Of a stretch of DNA of 64,000 nucleotides, positions 44,896 through 53,309 are shown in pieces. The translations under genes were made by a program, and so were the position numbers. This DNA is from Oceanobacillus luteolus (GTDB lineage: Bacteria > Bacillota > Bacilli > Bacillales > Amphibacillaceae). Location of the stretch: positions 1-64,000 of the forward strand of contig NZ_JAMBON010000004.1 of the NCBI RefSeq assembly GCF_023715655.1, in the 5' to 3' direction. The stretch's first letter is position 1, and each line of letters opens with the position of its first letter. Below the pieces are notes generated by a model. That model was not told the origin of the DNA, did not search any database, and worked only from the letters and a program-made list of their open reading frames with translations.

Positions 44896-46932
44896 CTATG
44901 AGACACTTGCCCGAACTCTACCTTGTTGCATCTGATACATTTGATAATACAAACCTTTTTCTTCAATTAGTGTATCATGATTACCGCGTTCTTTGATAGT
45001 TCCACGTTCAAGTACAATAATGCGATCTGCGTCTTGAATCGTTGATAGACGATGGGCAATGACCAGCGTAGTACGGTTTTTTTGGAGCACCTCCAGTGCA
45101 TGCTGAATCACACTTTCCGTTTCTGTGTCCATATTCGCTGTCGCTTCATCTAATATTAAGATTGCCGGATCGAATGCAAGGGCTCGAGCAAAAGAAATCA
45201 ACTGCCTTTCACCCAGTGAAAATGTGCTCCCACCCTCGGTGACGATTTCATCATAACCCTTAGGCAATCTTTTAATAAATCCTGTTGCACCAACGGCTTC
45301 TAAAGCTTTAATCGCTCTTTCTCTGGAAATGGCTGGGTCATTCATCGTGACATTCGAGAGTATCGTTCCCGTAAATAAAAACGGATCTTGAAGTACTATT
45401 CCCATATGGCTTCGTACTTGCTGTCTGGATAATTCTTTTGTGGAATAGCCATCAATGGTGATGTTACCTTTTTGTGGGTCGTAAAATCGGAACAGCAGGT
45501 TCATGATTGAACTTTTCCCTGAGCCTGTATGGCCGACAAAGGCTGCAGTTTCACCAGGTTTCACTTCAAATGAAATATCCTTCAACACATCATCTTCACC
45601 GTTATAAGAAAACGTCACCTGATCAAAAACCACGTGTCCACGATATCGGTTGATTTTACTGTTCTGGATAGCTTCTCCTTTATGATTCATCAGTTCAAAT
45701 ACACGGTGGCCTGCCACACGTGCCTGTTCAATAAGCGGCAACTGATTAACAATATCTGTTACAGGTTCAAATAGACGGGTAATATAATCCACAAAAGCGT
45801 AAAGCATCCCGATGGAAATTATACTCGTCAGATTGAGTGAACCCGAACCAAAATACCAAATGAAACCAACAAAGGTAATATTCCTTAACACTGTTACTAA
45901 ATTATAAGAAGTTAATGCGCTCAAACGAACTAGCTTCCTTTGATACGTAAAATGCCGCTCATTGAGCTCTTCGAATTCATCTTGTGTACTTTTTTCTCGA
46001 TTGAAAGCCTGGATAATTGGCATGCCTTGAATTGCTTCATTGATCTTCCCATTAATATCACTGATTGTTGCACGAATGACAGTGTTATATTTCGTTCCAA
46101 AATATTGATAACCTTTCATCCATAAAAAGATGACAGGTATTAAAATTAAACACATTGCTGCAAGTCGAGCATCCAAAATGAACAAAGCGATGAAAATCCC
46201 TGTCATATACACTATACTCGATACAATTATCGATAATACACGTTCATACAGGTCACGAATTGCTTCTGTATCATTCGTTATCCGGGAAACAATCGTTCCA
46301 GCTGGCCTATCAATGAAGTAATTGATCGGAATACGTTGGGTTTGTGCAAACAAATCCATACGCATCTTTTTAATGATTTGATTGGAGGCTTGCTGCAAGA
46401 GATACGTCTCAAAAAATTTAAACACACCGGCTATAAGCAGAAGTACCATATATAATACTAAGAGCAGGATGATGGGGCGTTGTTCCGGTTCAAAAAACGC
46501 ATACATTTCTTGAAGGTTTAATTTTATTGCATCGTAAGTAAGAACATCCTCACCGAATTCAATACTGATCTGGCTATCCCCCACTTCCCTAACACCAGAG
46601 AGCGGCGCTTGATCATCAATCATGTAATAGGATGTACCAACTTGCATTAAGGTGTGTGGTTCTCCAACCACTTCATCTGTTTGCAACAAACGGTCGACTC
46701 GTTTATAATACTTGTCATCATAAGCAATCGTATAACGATCGTTATCCTCCACTACTTCCTGCCAGTAGCCCTCCACGCCCAAAATATGATCATCAATTAC
46801 TGTTTTAGCTATAAATGGGCCAGCAAGCTCTAACGTTACGGCAATTGCTAAACAAATCAATCCTATAAAAATCCCTTTTTTATAATGAAGCGCGTATTGA
46901 AATAGTCTTCTTTCTGTTGATTTCTTTTTCAT
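44896..46932 (-). CDS. bmrD: Heterodimeric multidrug ABC exporter subunit, BmrD/YheH-like
   Basis: 678-aa half-transporter: six-helix membrane domain with a large extracytoplasmic insert between the first two helices (about residues 45-150), typical of YheH; then an ATPase with Walker A GHTGSGKSS, signature FSLGERQLISF and Walker B ILILDEATANMD (catalytic Glu present). Its start overlaps bmrC by 4 nt (ATGA). With BmrC it should form one active and one degenerate ATP site. Substrates are probably lipophilic drugs and ribosome-targeting antibiotics, by analogy with B. subtilis BmrCD. Confidence 0.9.
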   Translation of the reverse strand: MKKKSTERRLFQYALHYKKGIFIGLICLAIAVTLELAGPFIAKTVIDDHILGVEGYWQEVVEDNDRYTIAYDDKYYKRVDRLLQTDEVVGEPHTLMQVGTSYYMIDDQAPLSGVREVGDSQISIEFGEDVLTYDAIKLNLQEMYAFFEPEQRPIILLLVLYMVLLLIAGVFKFFETYLLQQASNQIIKKMRMDLFAQTQRIPINYFIDRPAGTIVSRITNDTEAIRDLYERVLSIIVSSIVYMTGIFIALFILDARLAAMCLILIPVIFLWMKGYQYFGTKYNTVIRATISDINGKINEAIQGMPIIQAFNREKSTQDEFEELNERHFTYQRKLVRLSALTSYNLVTVLRNITFVGFIWYFGSGSLNLTSIISIGMLYAFVDYITRLFEPVTDIVNQLPLIEQARVAGHRVFELMNHKGEAIQNSKINRYRGHVVFDQVTFSYNGEDDVLKDISFEVKPGETAAFVGHTGSGKSSIMNLLFRFYDPQKGNITIDGYSTKELSRQQVRSHMGIVLQDPFLFTGTILSNVTMNDPAISRERAIKALEAVGATGFIKRLPKGYDEIVTEGGSTFSLGERQLISFARALAFDPAILILDEATANMDTETESVIQHALEVLQKNRTTLVIAHRLSTIQDADRIIVLERGTIKERGNHDTLIEEKGLYYQMYQMQQGRVRASVS

Positions 46933-48680
46933 GCTCCGCTATCCCCCAGTCGCTCCAACTGCTGCTGTTCATATTGTTCCTTGTACCAGCCATTTTGTTT
47001 TAACAGCTCTTCATGGGTTCCTTGCTCGGTTATTTTTCCATTGTCAAGGACAATAATTTGATCAGCATGTGTTACCGCTGATAACCGATGAGCTGCAATA
47101 AACGTCGTTTTATTTTTTCTTTCTTTCCGCAAATGTTGGATGATCATGGCTTCCGTCTTTCCATCTACAGCGGATAAGGAGTCATCCAGAATTAATATTT
47201 CGGGATCCTTAATAAAAGCCCGCGCCAATGCTACCCGCTGCTTCTGACCACCCGACAATGTAATTCCACTTTCACCAACTTGGGTATCCAACCCGTCGGG
47301 AAGTTGTTTTATATCATCAAGAAAATGGGCTAAATCTAATATGCGATAAATCTCCTCATCCGTCGCATCTTCTTTCCCATATTGGATATTTTCACGAATC
47401 GTTTTTGAAAACATCATCTGATCCTGCGGGACATAACCAATCCAATTGCGAAGCTCCGCTAACTCCAGCTGCTCTATAGGAATACCAGAAAAAATGATAC
47501 TGCCCTTCATTCCTGAATATTGTCTCAACATCAATTTAAATAAAGTTGTTTTTCCTGCTCCTGTTTTTCCAACAACACCAATCGTTTCTCCCTTTTTCAC
47601 ATGCAATTCTATAGATTTCAACTGATTGTACTCTGTCCCCGGATAGGAAAACGTCACTTGATTGAAATCAATCGCATCCACACCGCGCAGCTGTTTCCCC
47701 TGTTCAGGATTCTGGACATCCGCTTTATAACTCATCGTGTCCTCAATCCGATCAAGTGAGGCATTCCCACGCTGTAGTATATTAATCAGTTCACCAACAG
47801 CGAACATTGGCCAGATCAACATTCCTAAGTAAACATTAAATGTAACCAAGTCACCTAACGTCATCTTGTTCTCAAAAACGAGAAAAGCTCCATATCCTAA
47901 TCCAATCGTATAAGAAAGCCCAACGAGGATTTTAATCGTCGGTTCAAATAAAGCATCAATTTTTGTCACTTCCATATTTTTGAGATAAACGTCTTCTGTC
48001 ATCTTGTCAAACCGATTCAATTCTTGCTCCTCTTGAACAAACGCCCGGATGACACGTACACCGCGAATAGATTCAAGCACTTCATTATTCATATTTCCAA
48101 ACGCGTCTTGAGCCTTCATGAACCGAGAATGAATGGCAGAGCCGTATTTATTCATGACAACCGCCATGATAGGCAATGGCAGAAGAGCGGCCAATGTCAA
48201 TTGCCAACTAATCGTAAAGCCCATCATACCGATAATCATAATCATGAAAATACTGGAATCAACGAGAGTCAGAACCCCAAATCCAGCTGTTTGACTAATT
48301 GCTTTTAAATCGTTGGTTGCCCTTGCCATCAAGTCACCAGTTCGATACTTACCGAAAAAAGTTGGAGTCATTTTAAGAAAATGCGTCATTAACTTTGTAC
48401 GCAACCATTTCTCCAAAATGACCGCACCACCGAATAACGTATAATCCCATAAATATGAAATCGTATAATGGATGACGATAAGTGCTAAATATAGAAGGAT
48501 GATGAATTGTAAACTCTCCCAAGTTAATGTTTCGTATTGAATCTGGTCAATCGTATAACCTATTATCTTTGGAGGAATTAAACCGATCGCACTCGCTGTA
48601 CAGAGCGCAATAATTGCAAACATATAACGTTTCCAATAAAACTTGAAAAACCAATCCAGTTTCTTAAATACTTGAAACAT
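46929..48680 (-). CDS. bmrC: Heterodimeric multidrug ABC exporter subunit, BmrC/YheI-like
   Basis: 583-aa half-transporter with six N-terminal helices and an ATPase: Walker A GKTGAGKTT, signature LSGGQKQRVALARA and Walker B ILILDDSLSAVD. The catalytic glutamate after Walker B is aspartate (DDS), so this subunit supplies the degenerate site, exactly the asymmetry known for BmrC. The ATG at 48680 follows GTGGGTGG. Preceded by a leader ORF and terminator, so expression is likely controlled by attenuation. Family length matches YheI (about 585 aa). Confidence 0.9.
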   Translation of the reverse strand: MFQVFKKLDWFFKFYWKRYMFAIIALCTASAIGLIPPKIIGYTIDQIQYETLTWESLQFIILLYLALIVIHYTISYLWDYTLFGGAVILEKWLRTKLMTHFLKMTPTFFGKYRTGDLMARATNDLKAISQTAGFGVLTLVDSSIFMIMIIGMMGFTISWQLTLAALLPLPIMAVVMNKYGSAIHSRFMKAQDAFGNMNNEVLESIRGVRVIRAFVQEEQELNRFDKMTEDVYLKNMEVTKIDALFEPTIKILVGLSYTIGLGYGAFLVFENKMTLGDLVTFNVYLGMLIWPMFAVGELINILQRGNASLDRIEDTMSYKADVQNPEQGKQLRGVDAIDFNQVTFSYPGTEYNQLKSIELHVKKGETIGVVGKTGAGKTTLFKLMLRQYSGMKGSIIFSGIPIEQLELAELRNWIGYVPQDQMMFSKTIRENIQYGKEDATDEEIYRILDLAHFLDDIKQLPDGLDTQVGESGITLSGGQKQRVALARAFIKDPEILILDDSLSAVDGKTEAMIIQHLRKERKNKTTFIAAHRLSAVTHADQIIVLDNGKITEQGTHEELLKQNGWYKEQYEQQQLERLGDSGA

Positions 48681-48710
48681 CTTTCCACCCACTCTCTAAA
48701 TTCCCCGAAT

Positions 48711-48741
48711 AAAAAACACACGTGTCTATCGACTCGTGTGT
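48711..48741 (-). terminator. Leader (attenuator) terminator of the bmrCD-like operon
   Basis: On the minus strand ACACACG-A-GTC, a GATA loop and GAC-A-CGTGTGT form a stable stem, followed by TTTTTTATT. It lies between the leader peptide and bmrC, so it must be bypassed for bmrCD expression. Its 5' arm CACACG (48735-48740) can instead pair with CGUGUG at 48775-48780, a possible 6-bp antiterminator. Confidence 0.85.
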
Positions 48742-48785
48742 CAGAAATCAATAATATACATAAAAAAATACGGCCACACGTCTTT

Positions 48786-48822
48786 AGAGTGACCTTCACT
48801 CTATGCTACAAATAAAGGTCAC
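48786..48822 (-). promoter_or_regulatory. Mutually exclusive hairpins at the end of the leader ORF
   Basis: Two alternative stems share bases: GTGACCTT (48815-48822) with AAGGTCAC (48789-48796), and AGAGTGA with TCACTCT across a 3-nt loop (48786-48802). The leader stop codon TGA lies inside both. A ribosome stalled on, or waiting at, the end of the leader ORF would decide which stem forms. Confidence 0.65.
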
Positions 48823-48870
48823 ATTTGATATTTTATTTAATGAATATACAACTAATGAATTCATCTTCAT
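48796..48870 (-). CDS. 24-aa leader peptide of the bmrCD-like operon (BmrB-like role)
   Basis: ATG-AAG-ATG start, 24 codons, product MKMNSLVVYSL followed by NKISNVTFICSIE. Very strong ribosome site GGAGGAGG directly upstream (48873-48880), so efficient translation is expected. The ORF ends inside a hairpin and is followed by an intrinsic terminator before bmrC. B. subtilis bmrC is preceded by the leader gene bmrB, which controls it by ribosome-mediated transcription attenuation. I see no clear resemblance in peptide sequence, and BmrB is longer, so the role is inferred from layout. Confidence 0.75.
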   Translation of the reverse strand: MKMNSLVVYSLNKISNVTFICSIE

Positions 48871-48906
48871 GACCTCCTCCTGAACGAAAATTAAGATACC
48901 TTAATA

Positions 48907-48934
48907 ATTATAGTATTTTGAATATATTTGTCAA
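48907..48934 (-). promoter_or_regulatory. Consensus SigA promoter of the bmrCD-like operon
   Basis: TTGACA (48929-48934) and TATAAT (48907-48912), both perfect, 16 nt apart. The transcript would start near 48899, giving a ~30-nt leader before the peptide ORF. Confidence 0.85.
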
Positions 48935-48952
48935 TCACTTTTATATTTTTCA

Positions 48953-48986
48953 CACAAAAAAAGAATAGCTCATATGAACTATTCTT
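48953..48986 (-). terminator. Intrinsic terminator of the YvyF-like gene
   Basis: AAGAATAG (48961-48968) pairs with CTATTCTT (48979-48986), with an inner TCATATGA, followed on the minus strand by seven T. Confidence 0.8.
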
Positions 48987-49001
48987 CATGGAATATTATT
49001 T

Positions 49002-49253
49002 TTAACTGGAGTTCGATTTATTTTCAATTGTTGAACGCTGATTCCGTTTATTACCATAATTAATCATCCGTTCTACTTTCAAATATTCAATTCTAGTAGC
49101 TACAACAATATCATGAACAGATACAAAAGGGTTTTTCCTGATGAAATTCCATACTTGTTCGCTATCATGCAAGCATGTCGCACATAACATAAAGGGACTA
49201 TCAACCAATAAATCCTGACACAATCGACAATTTCGAACAATTCTACTCTTCAT
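49002..49253 (-). CDS. YvyF-like zinc-ribbon protein
   Basis: 83 aa with two CxxC pairs, CRLC (about residue 9) and CATC (about 24), probably a zinc ribbon, followed by a helix-turn-helix-like stretch NPFVSVHDIVVATRIEYLKVERMI. The layout resembles YvyF, a small protein normally in the flgM flagellar cluster. No flagellar genes lie here, so it may be a paralogue with another job. The ATG at 49253 has GGGGTGAG upstream; a longer frame exists to 49313. Confidence 0.7.
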   Translation of the reverse strand: MKSRIVRNCRLCQDLLVDSPFMLCATCLHDSEQVWNFIRKNPFVSVHDIVVATRIEYLKVERMINYGNKRNQRSTIENKSNSS

Positions 49254-49416
49254 CTTCTCACCCCTTATTTTCTTTCCCCTATCATACAGTACTCCGTATA
49301 GTAATACAAGCACTTATTTTAAATTTTTAGAAAAGTTGACCTATACTTTCTTACTTCTTTAGCTAATACTTTTTGGCATATTTTCTCTTATATCGTCGAA
49401 ATATAATAAAGAAGCA

Positions 49417-49445
49417 GGATATTTTTTCATGTCTAATCCATACTA
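49417..49445 (+). promoter_or_regulatory. SigG-type promoter of the germination operon
   Basis: CATACTA (49439-49445) is a perfect SigG -10 element, with GGATA (49417-49421) 17 nt upstream as a near-consensus -35. It lies 30 nt before the first gene. Germinant receptor operons are known to be transcribed in the forespore by SigG. Confidence 0.6.
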
Positions 49446-49475
49446 TGAAATATACAAACCTTAGGTGGGGTAATT

Positions 49476-50978
49476 ATGCGACCAGCAAAGAAAAATAATG
49501 GAAAGTCTGCACTTCCTATGAGTGTAGATCAACTAAAAAACAAAGTGGAATCCCTCGTTATCAACAGCCAAGACTTGAATTACACTACATATCAGCAGAA
49601 TGAAAAACAAATTGCGGTATTTTATATCCCATTTCTCATTGATCACACAAAACTAGAAGAAAGTCTCTTAAATCCGTTACTATCCATGGAGTCCGATTGG
49701 TCAACTGATACCATATTAAGTGGAATACCACTTGCATCAGGTAAAACGACTACAAAATTGGAAGATACAGTTAATGGTTTAAATAAGGGTGAAGTTTTTT
49801 TATATTTAGAACAAGATAAACAGCTCATCACTTATAAACTGTCAAAAAGTGAAAAACGTGCCCTCGAAAGGGCTGAAACAGAAGCGATTGTCATAGGTCC
49901 CCAGCTAGCCTTTACAGAATCAATGCAAAGCAATTTAAACGTAATCAGCTGGCGATTAAACACTCCGGATCTAGCACGGGAAAAAATAATGGTAGGCGAA
50001 CGGAATCCGAAAGAAGCGAGGATTATTTATCTAAAATCAGTTGCAAACGAAACAGATGTCAATACCATGCGGCAACGCCTGAATGACCTTAAAGTGGATA
50101 TGATTGAAGATATTCATATGTTAAAACAATATATTCTCGATAACTCCACTTCCGTCTTTCCTCAATACGTTGCAACTGAATTGGTCGACCGAGCGACCTA
50201 CGCCGTAAAGGAAGGAAAAATTATTGTACTTGTTGAGGGTAGTCCACTGGCTATGGTTGCCCCTTCTACTTTTTTTAGTTTTTTCGAATCGACGGAGGAT
50301 CGCTATTTTCATTGGAATCTGAGCAGCTTTATTCTTTCTCTACGATTTCTTGCTGCATTCGTTACCTTGATGTTGACGCCGATGTATGTCGCTGCAACTA
50401 CTTTTCATTATGAACTGATTCCATCACAACTTCTCATGTCCATCGGTCAATCGCGGGCAGCGGTTCCTTTTCCACCAATTCTTGAAGTAATCATTATTGA
50501 ATTGGTCATCGAACTCCTCCGGGAAGCGGGAGCGAGACTGCCTACTAAAGTAGGTCAAACAATTGGTATTGTTGGTGGTGTTGTTGTCGGTACAGCAGCT
50601 GTTCAAGCCGGAATCACCAGTAATATTCTGATTATCTTAGTTACACTAAGTGCCTTGGCGTCCTTCTCGACACCCAATTATGTTATGGGGAATACACTCC
50701 GATTTGTCCGATTTCCATTGATTATATTTGCTAGTATGTATGGGATAATCGGAATCATGTTTGGTATATGCTTATTAGTCATTCACCTTGTTCGTTTAGA
50801 ATCACTTGGCAGACCATATCTAACTCCATTATATCCATTGAGGTTAGCTGATTTTAATAAAGTATTTTTCCGTCTGCCGGAGCAGAAACAAGGTAGACGC
50901 TTTTTATCCTACAGACTTAAGGATAAACATACTTACGGGAAAAATAAAGCAACGGTGAAAAAAGATAATGAAAAGTAG
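49476..50978 (+). CDS. Spore germinant receptor A subunit (GerA/GerKA family)
   Basis: 500-aa A subunit. The hydrophilic N-terminal domain (about 1-275) contains NLNVISWRLNTPDLAREKIMVG and GERNPKEARIIYLKSV, both conserved in GerAA-type proteins. The C-terminal half has about five helices (LSSFILSLRFLAAFVTLMLTP and following) with PTKVGQTIGIVGGVVVGTAAVQAG. Part of an A-B-C receptor in the spore inner membrane. Which germinant it senses cannot be told. Weak GGTGGGG ribosome site. Confidence 0.9.
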   Translation: MRPAKKNNGKSALPMSVDQLKNKVESLVINSQDLNYTTYQQNEKQIAVFYIPFLIDHTKLEESLLNPLLSMESDWSTDTILSGIPLASGKTTTKLEDTVNGLNKGEVFLYLEQDKQLITYKLSKSEKRALERAETEAIVIGPQLAFTESMQSNLNVISWRLNTPDLAREKIMVGERNPKEARIIYLKSVANETDVNTMRQRLNDLKVDMIEDIHMLKQYILDNSTSVFPQYVATELVDRATYAVKEGKIIVLVEGSPLAMVAPSTFFSFFESTEDRYFHWNLSSFILSLRFLAAFVTLMLTPMYVAATTFHYELIPSQLLMSIGQSRAAVPFPPILEVIIIELVIELLREAGARLPTKVGQTIGIVGGVVVGTAAVQAGITSNILIILVTLSALASFSTPNYVMGNTLRFVRFPLIIFASMYGIIGIMFGICLLVIHLVRLESLGRPYLTPLYPLRLADFNKVFFRLPEQKQGRRFLSYRLKDKHTYGKNKATVKKDNEK

Positions 50979-50986
50979 GGGATCGA

Positions 50987-52114
50987 ATGAAAGTAAACCT
51001 TGATATTCCAAAGAATAAACAATTTCAATCCTTCTATCTTTTTGCCATCCTCGTCTCTGTAACAACAGGTGTTGAAATGATTGGTACACCCCGGATTATT
51101 TTTTTAGAAGCAGGGCACGACGCATGGATATCAGTCATAATTAGCTATTTATTGATTGTCCTGCTTCTATTTATTATGTTGTATATTCTCAAACAATATG
51201 AAAACGCAGATATATTAGGAATACATGCCGACCTTTTTGGTAATTTTATAGCAAAACTAGTTGGAACGCTGTATTTCTTTCATTTTAGTACTGAATTATT
51301 CGCAGCACTATTGATTTATATTGAAATTATTAAAGTATTCATTTTCCCTGACAGTAATAACTTTATTCTTGGCTTGATGCTGATTAGCTTAATTATATAC
51401 ACTGTGCTTGGTGGTCTACGTGTCGTAATCGGCGTATGCTTTATTTTCATGATTTGTTCGTATTGGTTAGTATTCCTATTAATTGACCCGTTACGGCAAA
51501 TGGAATTAATTAACTTTCTTCCAATTATGGATAGGAGTATAACGGATGTTGCGATTAATGGGGTATTAGCCACCAGTTACACATTCACTGGTTTTGAAGT
51601 TTTATTCTTTATTTATCCCTTCATCCAAAATAAAGAAAGAGTGAAAAAACCGCTTTTCCTAGGTATTTCATGGGTAGCTTTCGTTGTCCTTCTAACCACC
51701 ATCATCTCTATAGGATTTTTAAACCCAGCTCAACTAGAACGGAGAATTTGGGTCGTATTAACTTTATTTAAAATCCAAACCTCACCTATCGTTGAAAGAC
51801 TCGATTACGTTGTTGTCGCAGAATGGATGATGATCACGATACCTCGCGCGGTTATTCTAATGTGGTGTATTATCTACATTCTAAAAAGAATATATAACAT
51901 CCCAAAGAAGATAAGTCTTTATACTACTTTGGGTATTGTTATGGCTCTTATTCCTTTTATCCGCCAATATTATGATATTCAGACAATAATTGAAATCTCC
52001 AAGTATTTCGATATGGGAATTGTATATATTTATCCGTTAATTCTTCTACCCATTGTGATTATCAAACAAAAGATCAAAAAAAAGCGAGGAGGAAAACAGC
52101 ATGCGGAAAGTTAA
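50987..52114 (+). CDS. Spore germinant receptor B subunit (GerB/GerKB family)
   Basis: 375-aa APC-superfamily-like membrane protein with about ten helices, the B subunit thought to bind germinant. Signatures: QSFYLFAILVSVTTGVEMIG at the start, then RIIFLEAGHDAWISVIISY and FLPIMDRSI. It begins 8 nt after the A subunit gene and overlaps the C subunit gene by 14 nt. Confidence 0.9.
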   Translation: MKVNLDIPKNKQFQSFYLFAILVSVTTGVEMIGTPRIIFLEAGHDAWISVIISYLLIVLLLFIMLYILKQYENADILGIHADLFGNFIAKLVGTLYFFHFSTELFAALLIYIEIIKVFIFPDSNNFILGLMLISLIIYTVLGGLRVVIGVCFIFMICSYWLVFLLIDPLRQMELINFLPIMDRSITDVAINGVLATSYTFTGFEVLFFIYPFIQNKERVKKPLFLGISWVAFVVLLTTIISIGFLNPAQLERRIWVVLTLFKIQTSPIVERLDYVVVAEWMMITIPRAVILMWCIIYILKRIYNIPKKISLYTTLGIVMALIPFIRQYYDIQTIIEISKYFDMGIVYIYPLILLPIVIIKQKIKKKRGGKQHAES

Positions 52115-53243
52115 CTTTCTATTACTATTAATTTTGGTTATTCTTCTGCAAGCCTGCTTAGCTCCTACTCAGATAGAGGAAACAGCTATTGTTAATACAC
52201 GAGGTGTAGATTTAATTGAAGAGAATCAAGAACGAATGCTTGAAACGGTTATCGTTCCTTATATTTTTGATCCAGTAGTACAAGAAACTACGAGTTTACT
52301 TACCGGGAGAGGAAAAACCCTAAAAGAAGCCAGAGAAGATGCGGGAAAAGAATCCAGTTATTTGTTGTCGCCTGGTAAAATAACCTTGGAGTTATACGGA
52401 AAAGAAGCGGCAGAACAAGGTATCCTGCCATTTGTCAGTGCGCTAGTCCGTGACGCCCGGGTTTCAGAAAAAATGCTGTTAGCTGTAACGAATCAAACAG
52501 CAAGAGAAATCATTGAACTGACCTACGAACAAATCACGATCAACAAATCGGAATTCTTTAAAGACTTAATCAACAAGGAAACAAGACAAAATAAGTTACC
52601 AATCAGCGAATTAGTTAATGTCGACCGTTATATTGAGGAACCTGGTATTGACCCGCTTCTTCCGATAATCGATGATGTGGAAGGCCGACCGACTCTTGTT
52701 GGTGCAGCTGTCTTCCACGATGATCGCTATGTATTAGAAATATCTTTAGAAGATTCATTCTTAGTTAATCAAATGAGAAGAAATGTTAGTAAAACTCTTT
52801 TAAATGCGAGTGTTCCATTAGAGAATTATCGAGATCATTTAATAGGAGAGATTCCTGCCGATACAGAAGAATTACAAATTTCTATGCATCTCAGTAAAGG
52901 AAATGGAAAACTTAAAATTATTGATCAAGATTCATTAGCCTTTGAGGCAAAAATTAAAATGAGACTTGAGGTGCTGGAAACTTCCATACCATTGGAGATC
53001 AACACTAAAAAGATTTCTGATCAGTTAAAGAACGACATAGAATCCTATTACAAGCAAAAATATGAAGAATTGTTAACAAAATTACAGGATGTGAAGTCAG
53101 ATGCATTTGGTATTGGCAGAAAGTACATCGCTACGAGAAAAGGGAGCAAAACTACCGGGAAAGAGTGGGATGAAAAGTATCGGGATGTTTCAGTGGAGTT
53201 CTCTGTTGATGTGGAAATCATTAATACCGGTGCTTTTGGATAG
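52101..53243 (+). CDS. Spore germinant receptor C subunit, Ger(x)C lipoprotein
   Basis: 380-aa lipoprotein: signal peptide with lipobox LQAC (Cys near residue 15), then the GerC domain, ending DVSVEFSVDVEIINTGAF. Motifs LTGRGKTLKEAREDA and SALVRDARVSEKMLLAV fit the family. Its ATG lies inside the end of the B subunit gene with AGGAGGA upstream. Third gene of the receptor operon, closed by a strong terminator. Confidence 0.92.
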   Translation: MRKVNFLLLLILVILLQACLAPTQIEETAIVNTRGVDLIEENQERMLETVIVPYIFDPVVQETTSLLTGRGKTLKEAREDAGKESSYLLSPGKITLELYGKEAAEQGILPFVSALVRDARVSEKMLLAVTNQTAREIIELTYEQITINKSEFFKDLINKETRQNKLPISELVNVDRYIEEPGIDPLLPIIDDVEGRPTLVGAAVFHDDRYVLEISLEDSFLVNQMRRNVSKTLLNASVPLENYRDHLIGEIPADTEELQISMHLSKGNGKLKIIDQDSLAFEAKIKMRLEVLETSIPLEINTKKISDQLKNDIESYYKQKYEELLTKLQDVKSDAFGIGRKYIATRKGSKTTGKEWDEKYRDVSVEFSVDVEIINTGAFG

Positions 53244-53273
53244 ACTCAGAAATTCTTGCACATATAAGACATC

Positions 53274-53307
53274 GAGCAGCAGAAAACTGATTTTCTGCTG
53301 CTCTTTT
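53274..53307. terminator. Bidirectional terminator between the germination operon and murG
   Basis: A perfect 13-bp stem, GAGCAGCAGAAAA with its complement, a 4-nt loop and TTTT after it. Confidence 0.85.
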
Positions 53308-53309
53308 AA

